Positions 23,878 through 33,657 of a stretch of 35,273 nt of DNA are shown one piece after another. Both the position numbers and the translations under genes were made by a program. Below the pieces are notes generated by a model that worked only from the letters and a program-made list of their open reading frames with translations, was not told where the DNA came from and did not search any database. The stretch comes from Fidelibacterota bacterium (GTDB lineage Bacteria > Marinisomatota > Marinisomatia > Marinisomatales > TCS55). The stretch spans positions 1 through 35,273 of the forward strand of contig SCKQ01000023.1 in NCBI GenBank assembly GCA_004124535.1. Reading direction: 5' to 3'. The number at the start of each line of letters is the position of its first letter. The first letter of the stretch is position 1.

Positions 23878-25598
23878 ATCGATATTGAACCTTTTCTGAA
23901 GTCCGTTTCTCCGATCTTCACATTTATGGCAACACTTTCTCCTGTTGCAGCAAATTCTTTTGCCGTATTCAAAACATCATCAATCTCTTTCTTATCCGTA
24001 ATTTGCAATCCTTTCCCACCCAATGCCGCTACAACTTCATGATATTTTGTATTGCCCAATTCAGTGGCAACAGGATCCTTGAATATTTCTACCTGATCTC
24101 TGGCAATTTGTGTCCAGCCACTATCATTCCCAATAATGGCGATCATGGGAATGTTATGGCGCACAAAAGTATCAAATTCCACCATACTGTAACCAAAAGC
24201 GCCATCACCATAGATTCCCCATACTGTAGCATCTGGATGAGTTAACTTCCCACCTAAAATAAAACCTGCACCTACACCTAGGGTTCCAAAAGGACCCGGG
24301 TCGAGCCAACCCAGATTGGACCTCGGTCGCAAGATATAAGATGCAGTTGCAACAAAATCACCCCCATCTGCAATTAAAATATCACCATCCTTCAGGTGGT
24401 TATTTAGCTTAGTAAAAAATTTCAATGGGTTAACATAATCTGTATTTATTTCGGACTGTTCTTGAATTTGGTCCAACCTTTTCTTATCTCTTTCCCGCAG
24501 CGTATCTATCCAGGTATCCGAATCAATCCTATCTCCTGATTTATTTTCAGGCAAACTTGAAAAAAAAGAACCTGGATCCGCCTGGATCGCTAAAGTAGGC
24601 TTCCGATTTAAATACAGATCACTACGACTGCGGTTTATGGATATGATTTCTGCTTTACGATTAATTTTCCTGCCGTATCCCAACCGGAAATCACACGGTA
24701 CGCCTGCTAAGATAACCAAATCAGCTTCTTGCAATGCTTTTTTCCTTTGGTGGCGGAAAATATTCAATTCCTCATTGGACAACAATCCCCTGGCCATACC
24801 TGAAACAAACATAGGTATATTTAAAGACGCTAATTTCTGCGCCAAATTATCCACCTGGGTAACATTCAGCATTGTTTGACTACCAATTAATAATACAGGT
24901 CTTTTCGAATTATACATCATTTTCGATACCTTTCGCATATCGCTGGGAACGGGCATTGGGCATGTAATTTCAGGAACAGGTTTTGGCGCCGTTTCAAAGC
25001 CGGCGAAAATACGGTTTAGATTTCGCTGTAAATATTTTTCCAACCACCAAGACATTTTTTGACCATCCGTATTCAATCCATACAATTCACGAACCAGATC
25101 CTGCGGATATAATAAGTCCAGTGGTAATTCAACAAATACTGGGCCCGGGACACCTGATTGCGCGATTATAATTGCCTTATTTATTTCATTAGCAATATCC
25201 TTACCCCTCTTGATGATAACCTGGTGCTTGGTAAGTGGCCTAAGAAGCGCCATTTGATCAATATCCTGCAAACTGCCGCGCCCCTTCAAAATAGTGGCAG
25301 TTGCCCCGCCAAGTAATAGCACCGGAACTTGGGCCATTTGAATATTTTTTACAGCAGTGAGCGTATTTGTCAGTCCTGGACCCGCTGTAACAGCGGCCAC
25401 ACCAATCGCGGGGGATAAACGCGATACGGCATCCGCCGCGAAAACAGCCGTTGCCTCATGACGCACATCAACTACACGAATGCCTTTTTCCCTGCAGGCC
25501 ACCAAAATTGGTGAGATATGGCCTCCGCACAGGGTAAATATGAATTCTACATCATGCTGCTGTAAGGTTTCAGCAACGATCGATCCACCATGTCTCAT
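23874..25598 (-). CDS. Thiamine-diphosphate enzyme, ILVBL / acetolactate-synthase-like
   Basis: The start [20 protein letters not shown] and the run '[20 protein letters not shown]' followed by [12 protein letters not shown] match the ILVBL (2-hydroxyacyl-CoA lyase 2-like) branch rather than true acetolactate synthase. Glu48 (in RHEAT) activates the cofactor. The TPP/Mg motif is GDGAFG (464-469) with Asn491 in GNDSGW. Its 574 residues form three domains (PYR, middle, PP), all complete. The predicted reaction is C-C bond cleavage or carboligation of a 2-oxo or 2-hydroxyacyl compound. It starts 57 bases after the radical SAM gene and ends in TGA overlapping the acylase start. Confidence 0.88.
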   Translation of the reverse strand: MRHGGSIVAETLQQHDVEFIFTLCGGHISPILVACREKGIRVVDVRHEATAVFAADAVSRLSPAIGVAAVTAGPGLTNTLTAVKNIQMAQVPVLLLGGATATILKGRGSLQDIDQMALLRPLTKHQVIIKRGKDIANEINKAIIIAQSGVPGPVFVELPLDLLYPQDLVRELYGLNTDGQKMSWWLEKYLQRNLNRIFAGFETAPKPVPEITCPMPVPSDMRKVSKMMYNSKRPVLLIGSQTMLNVTQVDNLAQKLASLNIPMFVSGMARGLLSNEELNIFRHQRKKALQEADLVILAGVPCDFRLGYGRKINRKAEIISINRSRSDLYLNRKPTLAIQADPGSFFSSLPENKSGDRIDSDTWIDTLRERDKKRLDQIQEQSEINTDYVNPLKFFTKLNNHLKDGDILIADGGDFVATASYILRPRSNLGWLDPGPFGTLGVGAGFILGGKLTHPDATVWGIYGDGAFGYSMVEFDTFVRHNIPMIAIIGNDSGWTQIARDQVEIFKDPVATELGNTKYHEVVAALGGKGLQITDKKEIDDVLNTAKEFAATGESVAINVKIGETDFRKGSISI

Positions 25599-25655
25599 TT
25601 ATTGAAATTGTTTTTATGGTTAATTAGGGTGAATGCGAAACCCAAGATATTGTAG

Positions 25656-26966
25656 TTAATTTATCCATGAAGTTAAGGGTTCAGAGATGGTTTGTAATTT
25701 TTTCGAGACACTGGTAAATAAGTCCTGTTCAAAATCATCATTTGTTTCATAACAGCGACCGAAAACAGATTCCCAAACTTGACGATCTTCCATGCAAAAA
25801 TAGAAAAATACTTCATCACACCAAGGTTGGAATGCATCCCAAACCCCAGAAAATATTTTTTTCTTCGTTTCCATTGGATAAGATTTTTTGCCTGCGGCAT
25901 CTACAAACGGCATCTGCAATATTTTGCTGCGCCTACTAGCCATTCTCAGGGATTTGATCGCCGGTTTAATGAACGTCAGCGTACCAAAAGATATCAACCC
26001 AATCTCCCGCGCTGAAAACATGGCCATTAGACGATTTATCAAGTCATTATAATCAGTATTCCAGCCGTGGTAGTAAACTATAGGATGAAAATGAAAACCA
26101 ACCAATATACCTGCGTCTGCCAGTTGGCGGGCCGCTTGCAATCGCTGTTCAATAGTAGCAGTTCGCGCTTCTTCATGATCAATGAATACCTGTGGATTCA
26201 GTGACCAGCTAACAAAAATATTATTTGGCACTGCTGTTTGCAACAAATGACTTACATTTTTTGACTTGGTTTTAAATTCGAGAATAATATTCGGGTTATT
26301 GCGGGCAAATTCTAATTGTGTGTCTAGAATCCCGTTTTTGTTACCCAAGGCCAGTGAATCAGAGGACTGTCCTGAACCAATATGGTAATTTTTATTGGGG
26401 TCGAGCTCTATAGCGGCAAGTTTATCAGCCAAATTTTCCTCAACAGCAATTGTTCCGCCTTCATAAAACGTTTGGATACTACAGTAACTACAACCCAGAC
26501 CACACCCTTGTGCCACATCAATTGTTCTTAGGTTGCAACAGACTGTTTTTTCTGAGGCGACAGGACACATGCCAAATACAGCATTATCTCCATTGATAGT
26601 TTTAAGTTTTTTACCTTCGGTGTTGTATTCCCGTTTACTGCCATTGGCATCATAATTGGTCGCATTTTCTTTTAATTCTTCCCAATTGTTGTATATGGAT
26701 CCAAGGATCTTTTTTTTTGCCATCTGGTCAGAGTGTTGAATAGATTTTTCTTTATAATTCCACTGTTTACCTATACTAGGTTCATCCCACATTACAAAAT
26801 CAACTGCCATATCCGTTAGTTGACGTAATTCCTGGTAGGTGAGCTGATATTTGATGCCGATATCTTTTATTGCATTCCGCGACCCTTTCTCCAAATTCTG
26901 GTAAAGCTCGTAATTGCTGAATGAAGCAAAGCGCTTTTGATAATCTAAATCTTTGGTCATTTTCAT
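25656..26966 (-). CDS. Radical SAM protein of the spore photoproduct lyase (SPL) family
   Basis: The 436-residue protein carries GCGLGCSYCSIQ: Cys155-x3-Cys159-x2-Cys162, the iron-sulfur ligands that cleave SAM. The SPL-like layout continues with 'NYHIGSGQSSDSLAL', 'ILEFKTKSKNVSHLL' and 'FVSWSLNPQVF', typical of the SplB barrel. Classical SPL repairs thymine dimers in spores, but many non-sporulating bacteria carry relatives of unknown role. An extra cysteine cluster precedes the site (GMCPVASEKTVCCN, about 132-145). Start ATG at 26966, or 26960; no good ribosome site is visible. It sits just after the terminator of the MORN gene, so a promoter is expected in 26967-27030. Confidence 0.82.
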   Translation of the reverse strand: MKMTKDLDYQKRFASFSNYELYQNLEKGSRNAIKDIGIKYQLTYQELRQLTDMAVDFVMWDEPSIGKQWNYKEKSIQHSDQMAKKKILGSIYNNWEELKENATNYDANGSKREYNTEGKKLKTINGDNAVFGMCPVASEKTVCCNLRTIDVAQGCGLGCSYCSIQTFYEGGTIAVEENLADKLAAIELDPNKNYHIGSGQSSDSLALGNKNGILDTQLEFARNNPNIILEFKTKSKNVSHLLQTAVPNNIFVSWSLNPQVFIDHEEARTATIEQRLQAARQLADAGILVGFHFHPIVYYHGWNTDYNDLINRLMAMFSAREIGLISFGTLTFIKPAIKSLRMASRRSKILQMPFVDAAGKKSYPMETKKKIFSGVWDAFQPWCDEVFFYFCMEDRQVWESVFGRCYETNDDFEQDLFTSVSKKLQTISEPLTSWIN

Positions 26967-27032
26967 GATATTTGATTATGAATATAAAATATGACTGTCA
27001 AAAAAAGTGTTACATTAAAAAGAAAATAAAAT

Positions 27033-27055
27033 AAAGCCCCGCATAACGGGGCTTT
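27033..27055 (-). terminator. Rho-independent terminator after the MORN/LysM lipoprotein gene
   Basis: AAAGCCCCG (27033-27041) and CGGGGCTTT (27047-27055) form a perfect 9-bp stem around CATAA. On the minus strand it is followed by TTTATTTTATTTT, and it lies 18 bases after the stop. Confidence 0.9.
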
Positions 27056-27073
27056 TTAATTGTTTTATAATAA

Positions 27074-29935
27074 TTATTCCAAAGAGTCGTTATTGATCAA
27101 TGCACCTGCGGCATATACGCCTTCCGAAACCTTTGTTCCTGTTTCATCATAGAATACCCATAAACCATCTTTCTGATCATCTATATAAAATCCTTCAGAT
27201 TCTACTTGCCCATTGCTGTGCCAACTGAACCATTTACCAACCTTTTTACCATTTTCCCAATTATCTTCCGATCGTTTTTCTCCGCTTTCATACCAGGTTG
27301 TGAATTGACCATCATTTATACTTTTATTAAACCTTTTTGAAGACATGAGCTGTCCATTGCCATGGTATTCATATTCATAATCCCATTCTTTGGATAAAAT
27401 ACCATCCACATAGAGTCTCTTCCAAACTTCCAAGCCATTGGCATTTCTGCCTACCCAGCTGCCATTTCCGTTCTCCAATAAAATACTACCATTCTTTGAC
27501 CAACGGTTTCTGAGTAGGAATTCACCTTCATCCCAAAGCCCTTCTTCTTTTTGTTTACCATTGTCAAACCAGGAAATGTATTCTCCATCTTTCGCTCCGC
27601 CCTGGTAACCAGTTTTGGTTTTTAATTCACCATTTTCGTGGTATTCGTATTCAAATGTCCATTCATCTTTCAGTAAACCATCTTCATAGAATTTTTTCCA
27701 TACTTCTAATCCTTCTTTTCGACCTATCCAGCCACCTGTACCATTTGCTACCAATTGACCGCCATTACTTAACCAGCGGTTCATTAGTAAATATTGTCCA
27801 TCCTGCCACAGGCCATCCTCGCGTTTTTGACCATCTTCGAACCACACTGCATATCCATCATGTTGGTTATCATGCTGATATTTCCCCTGTTCCTTTAACT
27901 GTCCATTTTCAAACCATGTTTTATATAATCCATGTTTTTTGTCTTCAAAATAACCCGTCTCTGATTTTAACTGACCATTATCGAAATATTCGTGTTTATT
28001 ATCCCACTGAAACTCCAGCTTTCCTCCAATATATTCTTTTTCCCATAATACCAATCCTTCTTTATTCTTACCTTTTATTCTTCCTGCGCCATTCGTGATA
28101 ATAGCATTGCCACTTTTATTCCAGCGGTTTTGGATCAGGTATTCACCATCTTCAGTCCACATACCTTCTTCACGCTTTTGTCCGTCTTCAAGCCATAATT
28201 CATAAAATCTGTAGGGTACGCCGTAGCTATTTTTACCATTTTCTTTAATTTGTCCATCTTCATACCATACTGAATAACGGCCATGTTTTTCATTTTCAGA
28301 ATAACCAGTCTCTGATTTTAACTGACCATTATCGAAATATTCGTGTTTATTATCCCACTGGAATTCTAGCTTACCACCTACAAATTCCTTTTCCCATAAT
28401 ACCAGCCCTTCTATATTCTTACCGGCAATCCTTCCTTCGCCATTCGTGATTATCAGATTGCCATTTTTATTCCAGCGATTGGTTATAAGATATTCGCCTT
28501 CTTGCCAAACTCCTTCTTCCCTTTTATCTCCATTTTCAAACCATGTAGTAGATTCGCCATCTTCCTGACCGCCCTGAAAACTGCTCTCATTTTTTATCTG
28601 ACCACTATCGTAGTATTCGTACTTGTACTCCCAATCAGAAATGAGACGGCCATCTTGGTATTCCTTAGCCCAAAGTTTCCGACCTTCAGCATTTTTACCT
28701 ATCCATTTTCCATTTCCATCTTCTATCAAAACGTCACCTTCATTATTCCAGCGGGTAGTTAAATAGAATTCATTGTCTACGTATGAACCTTCTTGGCGCA
28801 TTTGACCACTATCAAACCAATCCGAATAGGCACCATCTTTATTGCCTTCTAAGTTGCTACCTTTATTTTGCATTTGACCATTTTCATACCAGGTGCTGAA
28901 TTCACCTGTTAAAACACCTTCAACATAAGTTTTCTTTGTACTTAATTGACTATTTTCATACCATTCCTCAAAATTACCATCTTCCTTACCTGCTTTAAAA
29001 TTACCTGTGGATTTCATTTGACCATTTTCATACCAAGACGAATTTTCGCCATCTAATTTATTATTACGGGTACTCTTCAGCGATTTTTCCTTACCATTAC
29101 TGTAGAACTGGTACTTGAATGCCCATTTATCAACAACTTTGTTATTCTCATATAAATATTTATTAGCAATTAATCCCTTATCATTCCAAGTAGTCCATAC
29201 GCCATCTTTTTTACCGTTAGAGTATTTACCTTCCTTTTTAGTATTTCCATTATTAGTATATTTGACCCACAGTCCATCCCGCTGATCATTTTTCCAGACG
29301 CCTTCTTCTTTCTTTGAACCATCATTAAAATAAAATGCATATGAACCATCTTTCTTGCCAGCCGCATAAGAACTAGTTCTCGCTAGGTTACCATTTTCAT
29401 GCCAAATAGTCCATTTACCATTCCTTTTACTATTATTAAATACTTTATGTGATTTGATCTTTATTCTCTTTTTATCATACCAGAAAAGAAACTGACCATC
29501 CGATTCATCAGCTGTTTTGATACCAATAACTTGGCCTGCTTTGATTTTATATCCAGTATCCTTATCTATATCTTCATTTAATTCATATAATTGGGCAACA
29601 TCTACCTCGAAATCGCTGGCAATTTTTTCCAAGGTTTCATCACTTTGAATTTCATGAAAAACGTACTTGGATACAGCGCCCGTGTACTCAGTGCCATGAC
29701 GATCCCAAAATTTCCAAGTACCTACGGGAAGGCCATCCTTATACTGCCCTTCGGTCTTCCTACTACCATTATTATATTTTGATGACATTTTACCGCTATA
29801 AGGCTTTTGAGCTCCTTGTTCATATTTAGCGCCATCTCTCTCAATTAATACGACTTCTTTTTCTTTCTTTCCGCAACCGAAAAGTAATAGAAGGACGATA
29901 ATACCAATATTTCTATACCTAGAAAATTTCATCAT
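27074..29935 (-). CDS. Large lipoprotein of MORN / YwqK-type repeats with an inserted LysM domain
   Basis: The 953-residue product has a lipoprotein signal ending at Cys21 (LLLLFGC). Residues of about 30-85 start the repeats, and a LysM peptidoglycan-binding domain follows at about 91-139 ('SDETLEKIASDFEVDVAQLY' and 'IKAGQVIGI'). Some two dozen MORN-like strands of the form W-Y-E-N-G-Q-x-K-x-x-G-x-Y-x-x-G-x-x-D-G fill the rest. They are grouped into longer ~117-residue units that also contain 'NRWN..G...I.NG.GRI.GKN..GL'. Two of these units share 53 identical bases. Such repeats form elongated beta-sheet rods. Together with lipid anchor and LysM this suggests a scaffold spanning outer membrane and cell wall. 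The partner is unknown. It forms its own transcription unit, with a terminator after it and 135 bases of A/T-rich DNA before it. Confidence 0.85.
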   Translation of the reverse strand: MMKFSRYRNIGIIVLLLLFGCGKKEKEVVLIERDGAKYEQGAQKPYSGKMSSKYNNGSRKTEGQYKDGLPVGTWKFWDRHGTEYTGAVSKYVFHEIQSDETLEKIASDFEVDVAQLYELNEDIDKDTGYKIKAGQVIGIKTADESDGQFLFWYDKKRIKIKSHKVFNNSKRNGKWTIWHENGNLARTSSYAAGKKDGSYAFYFNDGSKKEEGVWKNDQRDGLWVKYTNNGNTKKEGKYSNGKKDGVWTTWNDKGLIANKYLYENNKVVDKWAFKYQFYSNGKEKSLKSTRNNKLDGENSSWYENGQMKSTGNFKAGKEDGNFEEWYENSQLSTKKTYVEGVLTGEFSTWYENGQMQNKGSNLEGNKDGAYSDWFDSGQMRQEGSYVDNEFYLTTRWNNEGDVLIEDGNGKWIGKNAEGRKLWAKEYQDGRLISDWEYKYEYYDSGQIKNESSFQGGQEDGESTTWFENGDKREEGVWQEGEYLITNRWNKNGNLIITNGEGRIAGKNIEGLVLWEKEFVGGKLEFQWDNKHEYFDNGQLKSETGYSENEKHGRYSVWYEDGQIKENGKNSYGVPYRFYELWLEDGQKREEGMWTEDGEYLIQNRWNKSGNAIITNGAGRIKGKNKEGLVLWEKEYIGGKLEFQWDNKHEYFDNGQLKSETGYFEDKKHGLYKTWFENGQLKEQGKYQHDNQHDGYAVWFEDGQKREDGLWQDGQYLLMNRWLSNGGQLVANGTGGWIGRKEGLEVWKKFYEDGLLKDEWTFEYEYHENGELKTKTGYQGGAKDGEYISWFDNGKQKEEGLWDEGEFLLRNRWSKNGSILLENGNGSWVGRNANGLEVWKRLYVDGILSKEWDYEYEYHGNGQLMSSKRFNKSINDGQFTTWYESGEKRSEDNWENGKKVGKWFSWHSNGQVESEGFYIDDQKDGLWVFYDETGTKVSEGVYAAGALINNDSLE
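27957..28009. repeat. 53-bp exact direct repeat within the MORN gene (partner 28308-28360)
   Basis: Bases 27957-28009 and 28308-28360 are identical by eye and exactly 351 bases (117 codons) apart, inside the same reading frame. This shows recent duplication or gene conversion of one long repeat unit, while the other units have diverged. Confidence 0.85.
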
Positions 29936-30040
29936 TAAAAACTCTCCTATTTAGTTAATTATTATTTATTAAATGAAAATTATTTGTGGGATAAAAACCA
30001 AGTTTAGCACCAAAGTTAATAAAAACCTCATACTTAGCAA

Positions 30041-30065
30041 AATCTTTCATTCTAAATGAAAGATT
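30041..30065 (-). terminator. Terminator after the SGNH hydrolase gene
   Basis: AATCTTTCATT (30041-30051) and AATGAAAGATT (30055-30065) form a perfect 11-bp stem with a 3-base loop, just after the stop at 30071. On the minus strand a short T-run follows. The stem is A/T-rich, so its strength is moderate. Confidence 0.65.
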
Positions 30066-30070
30066 AATTA

Positions 30071-30733
30071 TTAATCCAATGTCTGAGCAATTCGATCTCT
30101 AACAATTTTTGTCCATAAATCATAACCTGTTACATTTAGATGCAATCCATCTTCAATAAACAATTTAGGATTTGGTGTCCCTTCTATTTCCAACATTGGA
30201 GTTGACGTGTTAACATAATAGAGTGCTGAATTCCATTTTGACAATGTCAGTATTTTATGATTTGTTTGGTTCATGTTATCCCATTTACCCCAGCGACTTA
30301 TGCTAGGTTTGATCGGGATATAATAGAATTTTACCGCAGGAAAAAGGCTGATAATTTTATCATAAATACGTAAAAAATCATTGTAGACGCGGTCAGGAGT
30401 TTTACCACTAGCAATATCATTGTCTCCACAATAGAATACGACCGCTTTAACAGAATAGGGATTAATAATTACATCAATATAATGCAGCATATCAGAAATG
30501 TGTGCGCCGCCAAAGCCCCTGTTTAGCGCGTTATAGTCAGGGAAATATTGATCCAGTTCCCAAAGGCGAATACTGGAACTCCCGATAAACAGGACCACAC
30601 TGTCTGGCAACAAACTTTCCTGAGTTGATGTAAGAAATTGATCGATTTGAGATTGAAATCGTTTTGGATCAGGATCACTGACCGTACTATCCTGACTGTG
30701 CCCAACAGTTCCAATAACAAGGGCTAGTACCAA
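30071..30733 (-). CDS. Exported SGNH/GDSL-type hydrolase
   Basis: SGNH hydrolases are esterases or acetyl-hydrolases acting on lipids or carbohydrates. Block I is LFIGSSSIRLW (Ser nucleophile), block II NRGFGGAH (Gly), block III YCGDNDIASG (Asn), and block V EDGLHLN (Asp and His). All key residues are present, in a normal 220-residue length. The start is unclear. The TTG at 30733 gives VLALVIGTVGHSQ with no charged n-region. The frame extends upstream to an ATT at 30754 giving INKVNFLVLALVIG, a better signal peptide, but neither has a good ribosome site. It follows the symporter gene by about 20-40 bases and may share its transcript. Tentative role: sugar-ester hydrolysis feeding the symporter. 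Confidence 0.82.
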   Translation of the reverse strand: MVLALVIGTVGHSQDSTVSDPDPKRFQSQIDQFLTSTQESLLPDSVVLFIGSSSIRLWELDQYFPDYNALNRGFGGAHISDMLHYIDVIINPYSVKAVVFYCGDNDIASGKTPDRVYNDFLRIYDKIISLFPAVKFYYIPIKPSISRWGKWDNMNQTNHKILTLSKWNSALYYVNTSTPMLEIEGTPNPKLFIEDGLHLNVTGYDLWTKIVRDRIAQTLD

Positions 30734-30774
30734 GAAATTGACTTTATTTATAATAGAGATTTTACAGTATTTAG

Positions 30775-32652
30775 CTATTTCATCTCAGATCTTGCATCTT
30801 CAATTCGTTGCGGATCAATAGGTTCGGAAAGACCCATGTGAAAAGCGAGAAACCACATCACAAAAATGCCGTAGGCCAGAAAAACCAGCTGCCATACCCA
30901 AAGTGACGGCATGTGGAATGGTACCCACAGTGCAGGAGTATTGGGATCTGAAAAAAGTGAGTTCCCAATGCTAGCGAAAGGACCGAAACCTACTAGAAAC
31001 CAGATCAGAGTAAGGATCCAAGCGAGTGGCAGTTTCTTTCTGCGCTCTGAGTTCATTGCTGATACTGCCTGCAAAAATTGATGCCTTTTCTCTTTTGTTT
31101 TAACTGTATTCTCATCATCCTTAGTAAATCTTGAGACTAGTATGGTCGTTGCCAGATTAAAGAGAATCCCCCAACCAGCGCTATGAATAGTGAGTGGGTA
31201 GGCACCCCAAGGCACTCCAAACCATGCTGAAGTTTTATCTGTTAATGTTACCGCAATAAGACCGACAACTAATCCCGTCACAACCCCCTGTCTGGTAAAA
31301 CCTTTATAATAGCAAATACCAATTAAGGCCGGATACATTTGAAACCCATAGGCCACAGCGAGACCGCCCAGCATCACAATTGCCTGGGTAGAATTTGCAG
31401 CCACAATCAATGCCGCGCCTGCAACGATAAAAACAAAAATACGACCAATGAATTTTTGTGATCGATCCGAGGCTGTAGGCGCAACATACTTGGCATAAAT
31501 ATCCCGGGTCACCATGGCACTAAATGTAGACATATATGCCGCTCCAGTACTTTGCATCGCTGCCAAGGCACACACAGCCAGCAAGCCCACCAGCCAGGGC
31601 ATGGAATCAGAGAGCAGATTGATTAATTGGGGGACGAGGTTCTTATCATTTGCCGTTGAAAATATACCTTTCTCAAGAAGGATATGACCTCCTACGCCTT
31701 GAAAAATAGTAAACGTAAACAAAATAATACCTATAACTACAGAAGATGCGACCACCTGCTGCCAGCGAAATGCACGACTAGTTTTATTTGCAAAGGCCCA
31801 CATAGAAAATGCTGGGGAAGATTGTATACCCATCAGGGCAAACATGTACGTCATGCACATCATCCCTGTCCAGGTTCCGCCTACTGCTTTAGAACCTGCA
31901 GATACAAATTGAATGCTACCAGGAATGGCAACAGTACTTGAATAACCAGCTGGTGTCAGGTTGTTGCCGCTATTAATATCGCGGCTGACCATATCTCCCA
32001 ATCCATTCATTAATCCTGTCCAGCCCCCTGCAAAATGAATTGCAATTCCGCCAAGAATTACAATACCCAAAGCCAGTAAAATACATTGGGCACAATCTAC
32101 ATAAGCCACGGAACGCAATCCGCCTGAAGCCACATAGATCACAACAATAGTTGATAGGGCAAACATGCCAAAATTCACACTTACCAGACCATCAGTGAGC
32201 ACATAGAATAAATCGCCAGATGCTCTAAGCTGTACGCCAAGATAGGGTATACTAAATAGGAAAGCAACCAACACGGTCAGTAATCGAATCGCATCGCCGC
32301 CATAATAATCGCTATACATCTCACCTGGGGTGATATACTTATAGGCTTTACCTAGAGCCCATTGACGCCGCAAAAACAGGACTCCAGTAAATGGGATCGT
32401 CAGCGCGTAAAAGGACGCAAATGCATACGGTAAACCATCATTAAATATTTTCCCAGGATGGCCGACAAATGTCCAACCACTGAAACTTGTAGCAGTTGCC
32501 GCCAGAACAAACACAATGATACTTATGGATCGTCCAGCTAGAAAATAGTCAGTAGATGTCTTAGCCGTCTGGGCACCCTTTATCCCCCAAAACAGACAGT
32601 ATGCCCAGTAAATTCCGACAAACGTAATTAACCAGAAAATTTTTGGATCCAT
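30775..32652 (-). CDS. Sodium:solute symporter (SSS family)
   Basis: The 625-residue membrane protein has about 13-14 hydrophobic segments. SSS landmarks are 'STDYFLAGRSIS' after helix 1, 'ATATSFSGWTFVGHPG' in helix 2, 'YITPGEMYSDYYGG', and 'VYVASGGLRSVAYVDCAQ'-like residues around helix 6. A cytoplasmic linker of about 55 residues ('KDDENTVKTKEKRHQFLQAV') precedes the last helices. The substrate is not predictable from sequence; the neighbouring sugar kinase and nucleotidyltransferase suggest a sugar. The ribosome site is strong (AAGGAGGTG and GAGGT upstream of ATG). It is downstream of the nucleotidyltransferase by 96 bases, so it may have its own promoter. Confidence 0.9.
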   Translation of the reverse strand: MDPKIFWLITFVGIYWAYCLFWGIKGAQTAKTSTDYFLAGRSISIIVFVLAATATSFSGWTFVGHPGKIFNDGLPYAFASFYALTIPFTGVLFLRRQWALGKAYKYITPGEMYSDYYGGDAIRLLTVLVAFLFSIPYLGVQLRASGDLFYVLTDGLVSVNFGMFALSTIVVIYVASGGLRSVAYVDCAQCILLALGIVILGGIAIHFAGGWTGLMNGLGDMVSRDINSGNNLTPAGYSSTVAIPGSIQFVSAGSKAVGGTWTGMMCMTYMFALMGIQSSPAFSMWAFANKTSRAFRWQQVVASSVVIGIILFTFTIFQGVGGHILLEKGIFSTANDKNLVPQLINLLSDSMPWLVGLLAVCALAAMQSTGAAYMSTFSAMVTRDIYAKYVAPTASDRSQKFIGRIFVFIVAGAALIVAANSTQAIVMLGGLAVAYGFQMYPALIGICYYKGFTRQGVVTGLVVGLIAVTLTDKTSAWFGVPWGAYPLTIHSAGWGILFNLATTILVSRFTKDDENTVKTKEKRHQFLQAVSAMNSERRKKLPLAWILTLIWFLVGFGPFASIGNSLFSDPNTPALWVPFHMPSLWVWQLVFLAYGIFVMWFLAFHMGLSEPIDPQRIEDARSEMK

Positions 32653-32748
32653 ATTACCTCACACCTCCTTGAACGGTATACGTAAGTATAATAAACAGAT
32701 AGTAGCGGAAAAAGTGCAAATATTTTGAGAGGATTTACCACCTGATAA

Positions 32749-33633
32749 TTAGCCAAATAACTTAAGCGGATAAAACCCCTTCTCAATTAGTTTCTGGATT
32801 TGGTCAACCACATAAGGTTTATCTTCTTTGTACGTAACTCCAAACCAGGACGCATTACTATACAAAACATGAACACTTTCTTTCCCTGACCGGATGAGAT
32901 CATTGATTACATTGGGAATTAAAAATTCACTTTTTAATTCATCTCCCCGTTGTGCTAGAAAATCCACAAACATATCTTGTAAATAATCAAAAATAACGGG
33001 TGTAAAACCCCACATGTTCATTGAGACGGGTTCACTGCCGTTTAAATCAACATCTCGATCTGATGCAATCCCCGAATTTATTTTTTGAAGATTATCTGTC
33101 TCGACTACAGTGGCTAGTCGGTCATTTTCCACTTCGCATAATCCTCGCGTTACAGGTCCAAAAATAGATAGTGTATTTTCCAGGCGAAACGTAACCATGC
33201 TAAAAACATTACTTTCATGGGCATAAAAATCCGCTATTGTTTGGAATGATTCTCGACCATAATAATCATCAGCATTAATCGCATTAAAGGGACCATCGAT
33301 CAATTCCGCAGCAGATAAAATGGCGTGACCTGTCCCCCAGGGTTTTTCTCGACCTTCAGGACAGGTGAAACCATTTGGAAGATTCTGAATATCCTGAAAA
33401 GAAAATTCAACCTGGATCTTATCGGCGAATTTATCGGATACCTTTAATTTGAATTCCTGCTCAAAATCCTGGCGAATGATAAAAATAACCTTGGTAAAAC
33501 CTGCTGCAATAGCATCATACACTGAATAATCAATAATGGTCTCCCCACCGGGACCAACTTCATCTAATTGTTTTAAACCGCCATAGCGCGAACCTATTCC
33601 TGCGGCCATAACCAGCAATGTGATATTATTCAT
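32749..33633 (-). CDS. Sugar-phosphate nucleotidyltransferase (NTP_transferase family)
   Basis: The start MNNITLLVMAAGIGSRYGGL carries the nucleotide-binding loop G-x-G-[ST]-R typical of enzymes that join an NTP and a sugar-1-phosphate. 'YDAIAAGFTKVIFIIRQDF' and 'PFNAINADDYYGRESF' (metal-binding Asp region) follow. The 294 residues form a single catalytic domain, with no left-handed helix or regulatory extension. It starts 24 bases after the GHMP kinase stop. The pair probably converts a free sugar to a nucleotide sugar. The exact sugar is unknown. Confidence 0.85.
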   Translation of the reverse strand: MNNITLLVMAAGIGSRYGGLKQLDEVGPGGETIIDYSVYDAIAAGFTKVIFIIRQDFEQEFKLKVSDKFADKIQVEFSFQDIQNLPNGFTCPEGREKPWGTGHAILSAAELIDGPFNAINADDYYGRESFQTIADFYAHESNVFSMVTFRLENTLSIFGPVTRGLCEVENDRLATVVETDNLQKINSGIASDRDVDLNGSEPVSMNMWGFTPVIFDYLQDMFVDFLAQRGDELKSEFLIPNVINDLIRSGKESVHVLYSNASWFGVTYKEDKPYVVDQIQKLIEKGFYPLKLFG

Positions 33634-33657
33634 AGAAAAAACAGACCTTCATGGGAT

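Noticed and set aside
27655..28098. 147-residue plus-strand frame opposite the MORN gene
   Set aside because: It is a shadow frame created by the repetitive coding sequence on the other strand, with His/Leu/Tyr-rich nonsense composition.
27074..29935. Long repetitive region as a CRISPR array
   Set aside because: The repeats are coding, in frame, vary in sequence, and have no unique spacers of constant length.
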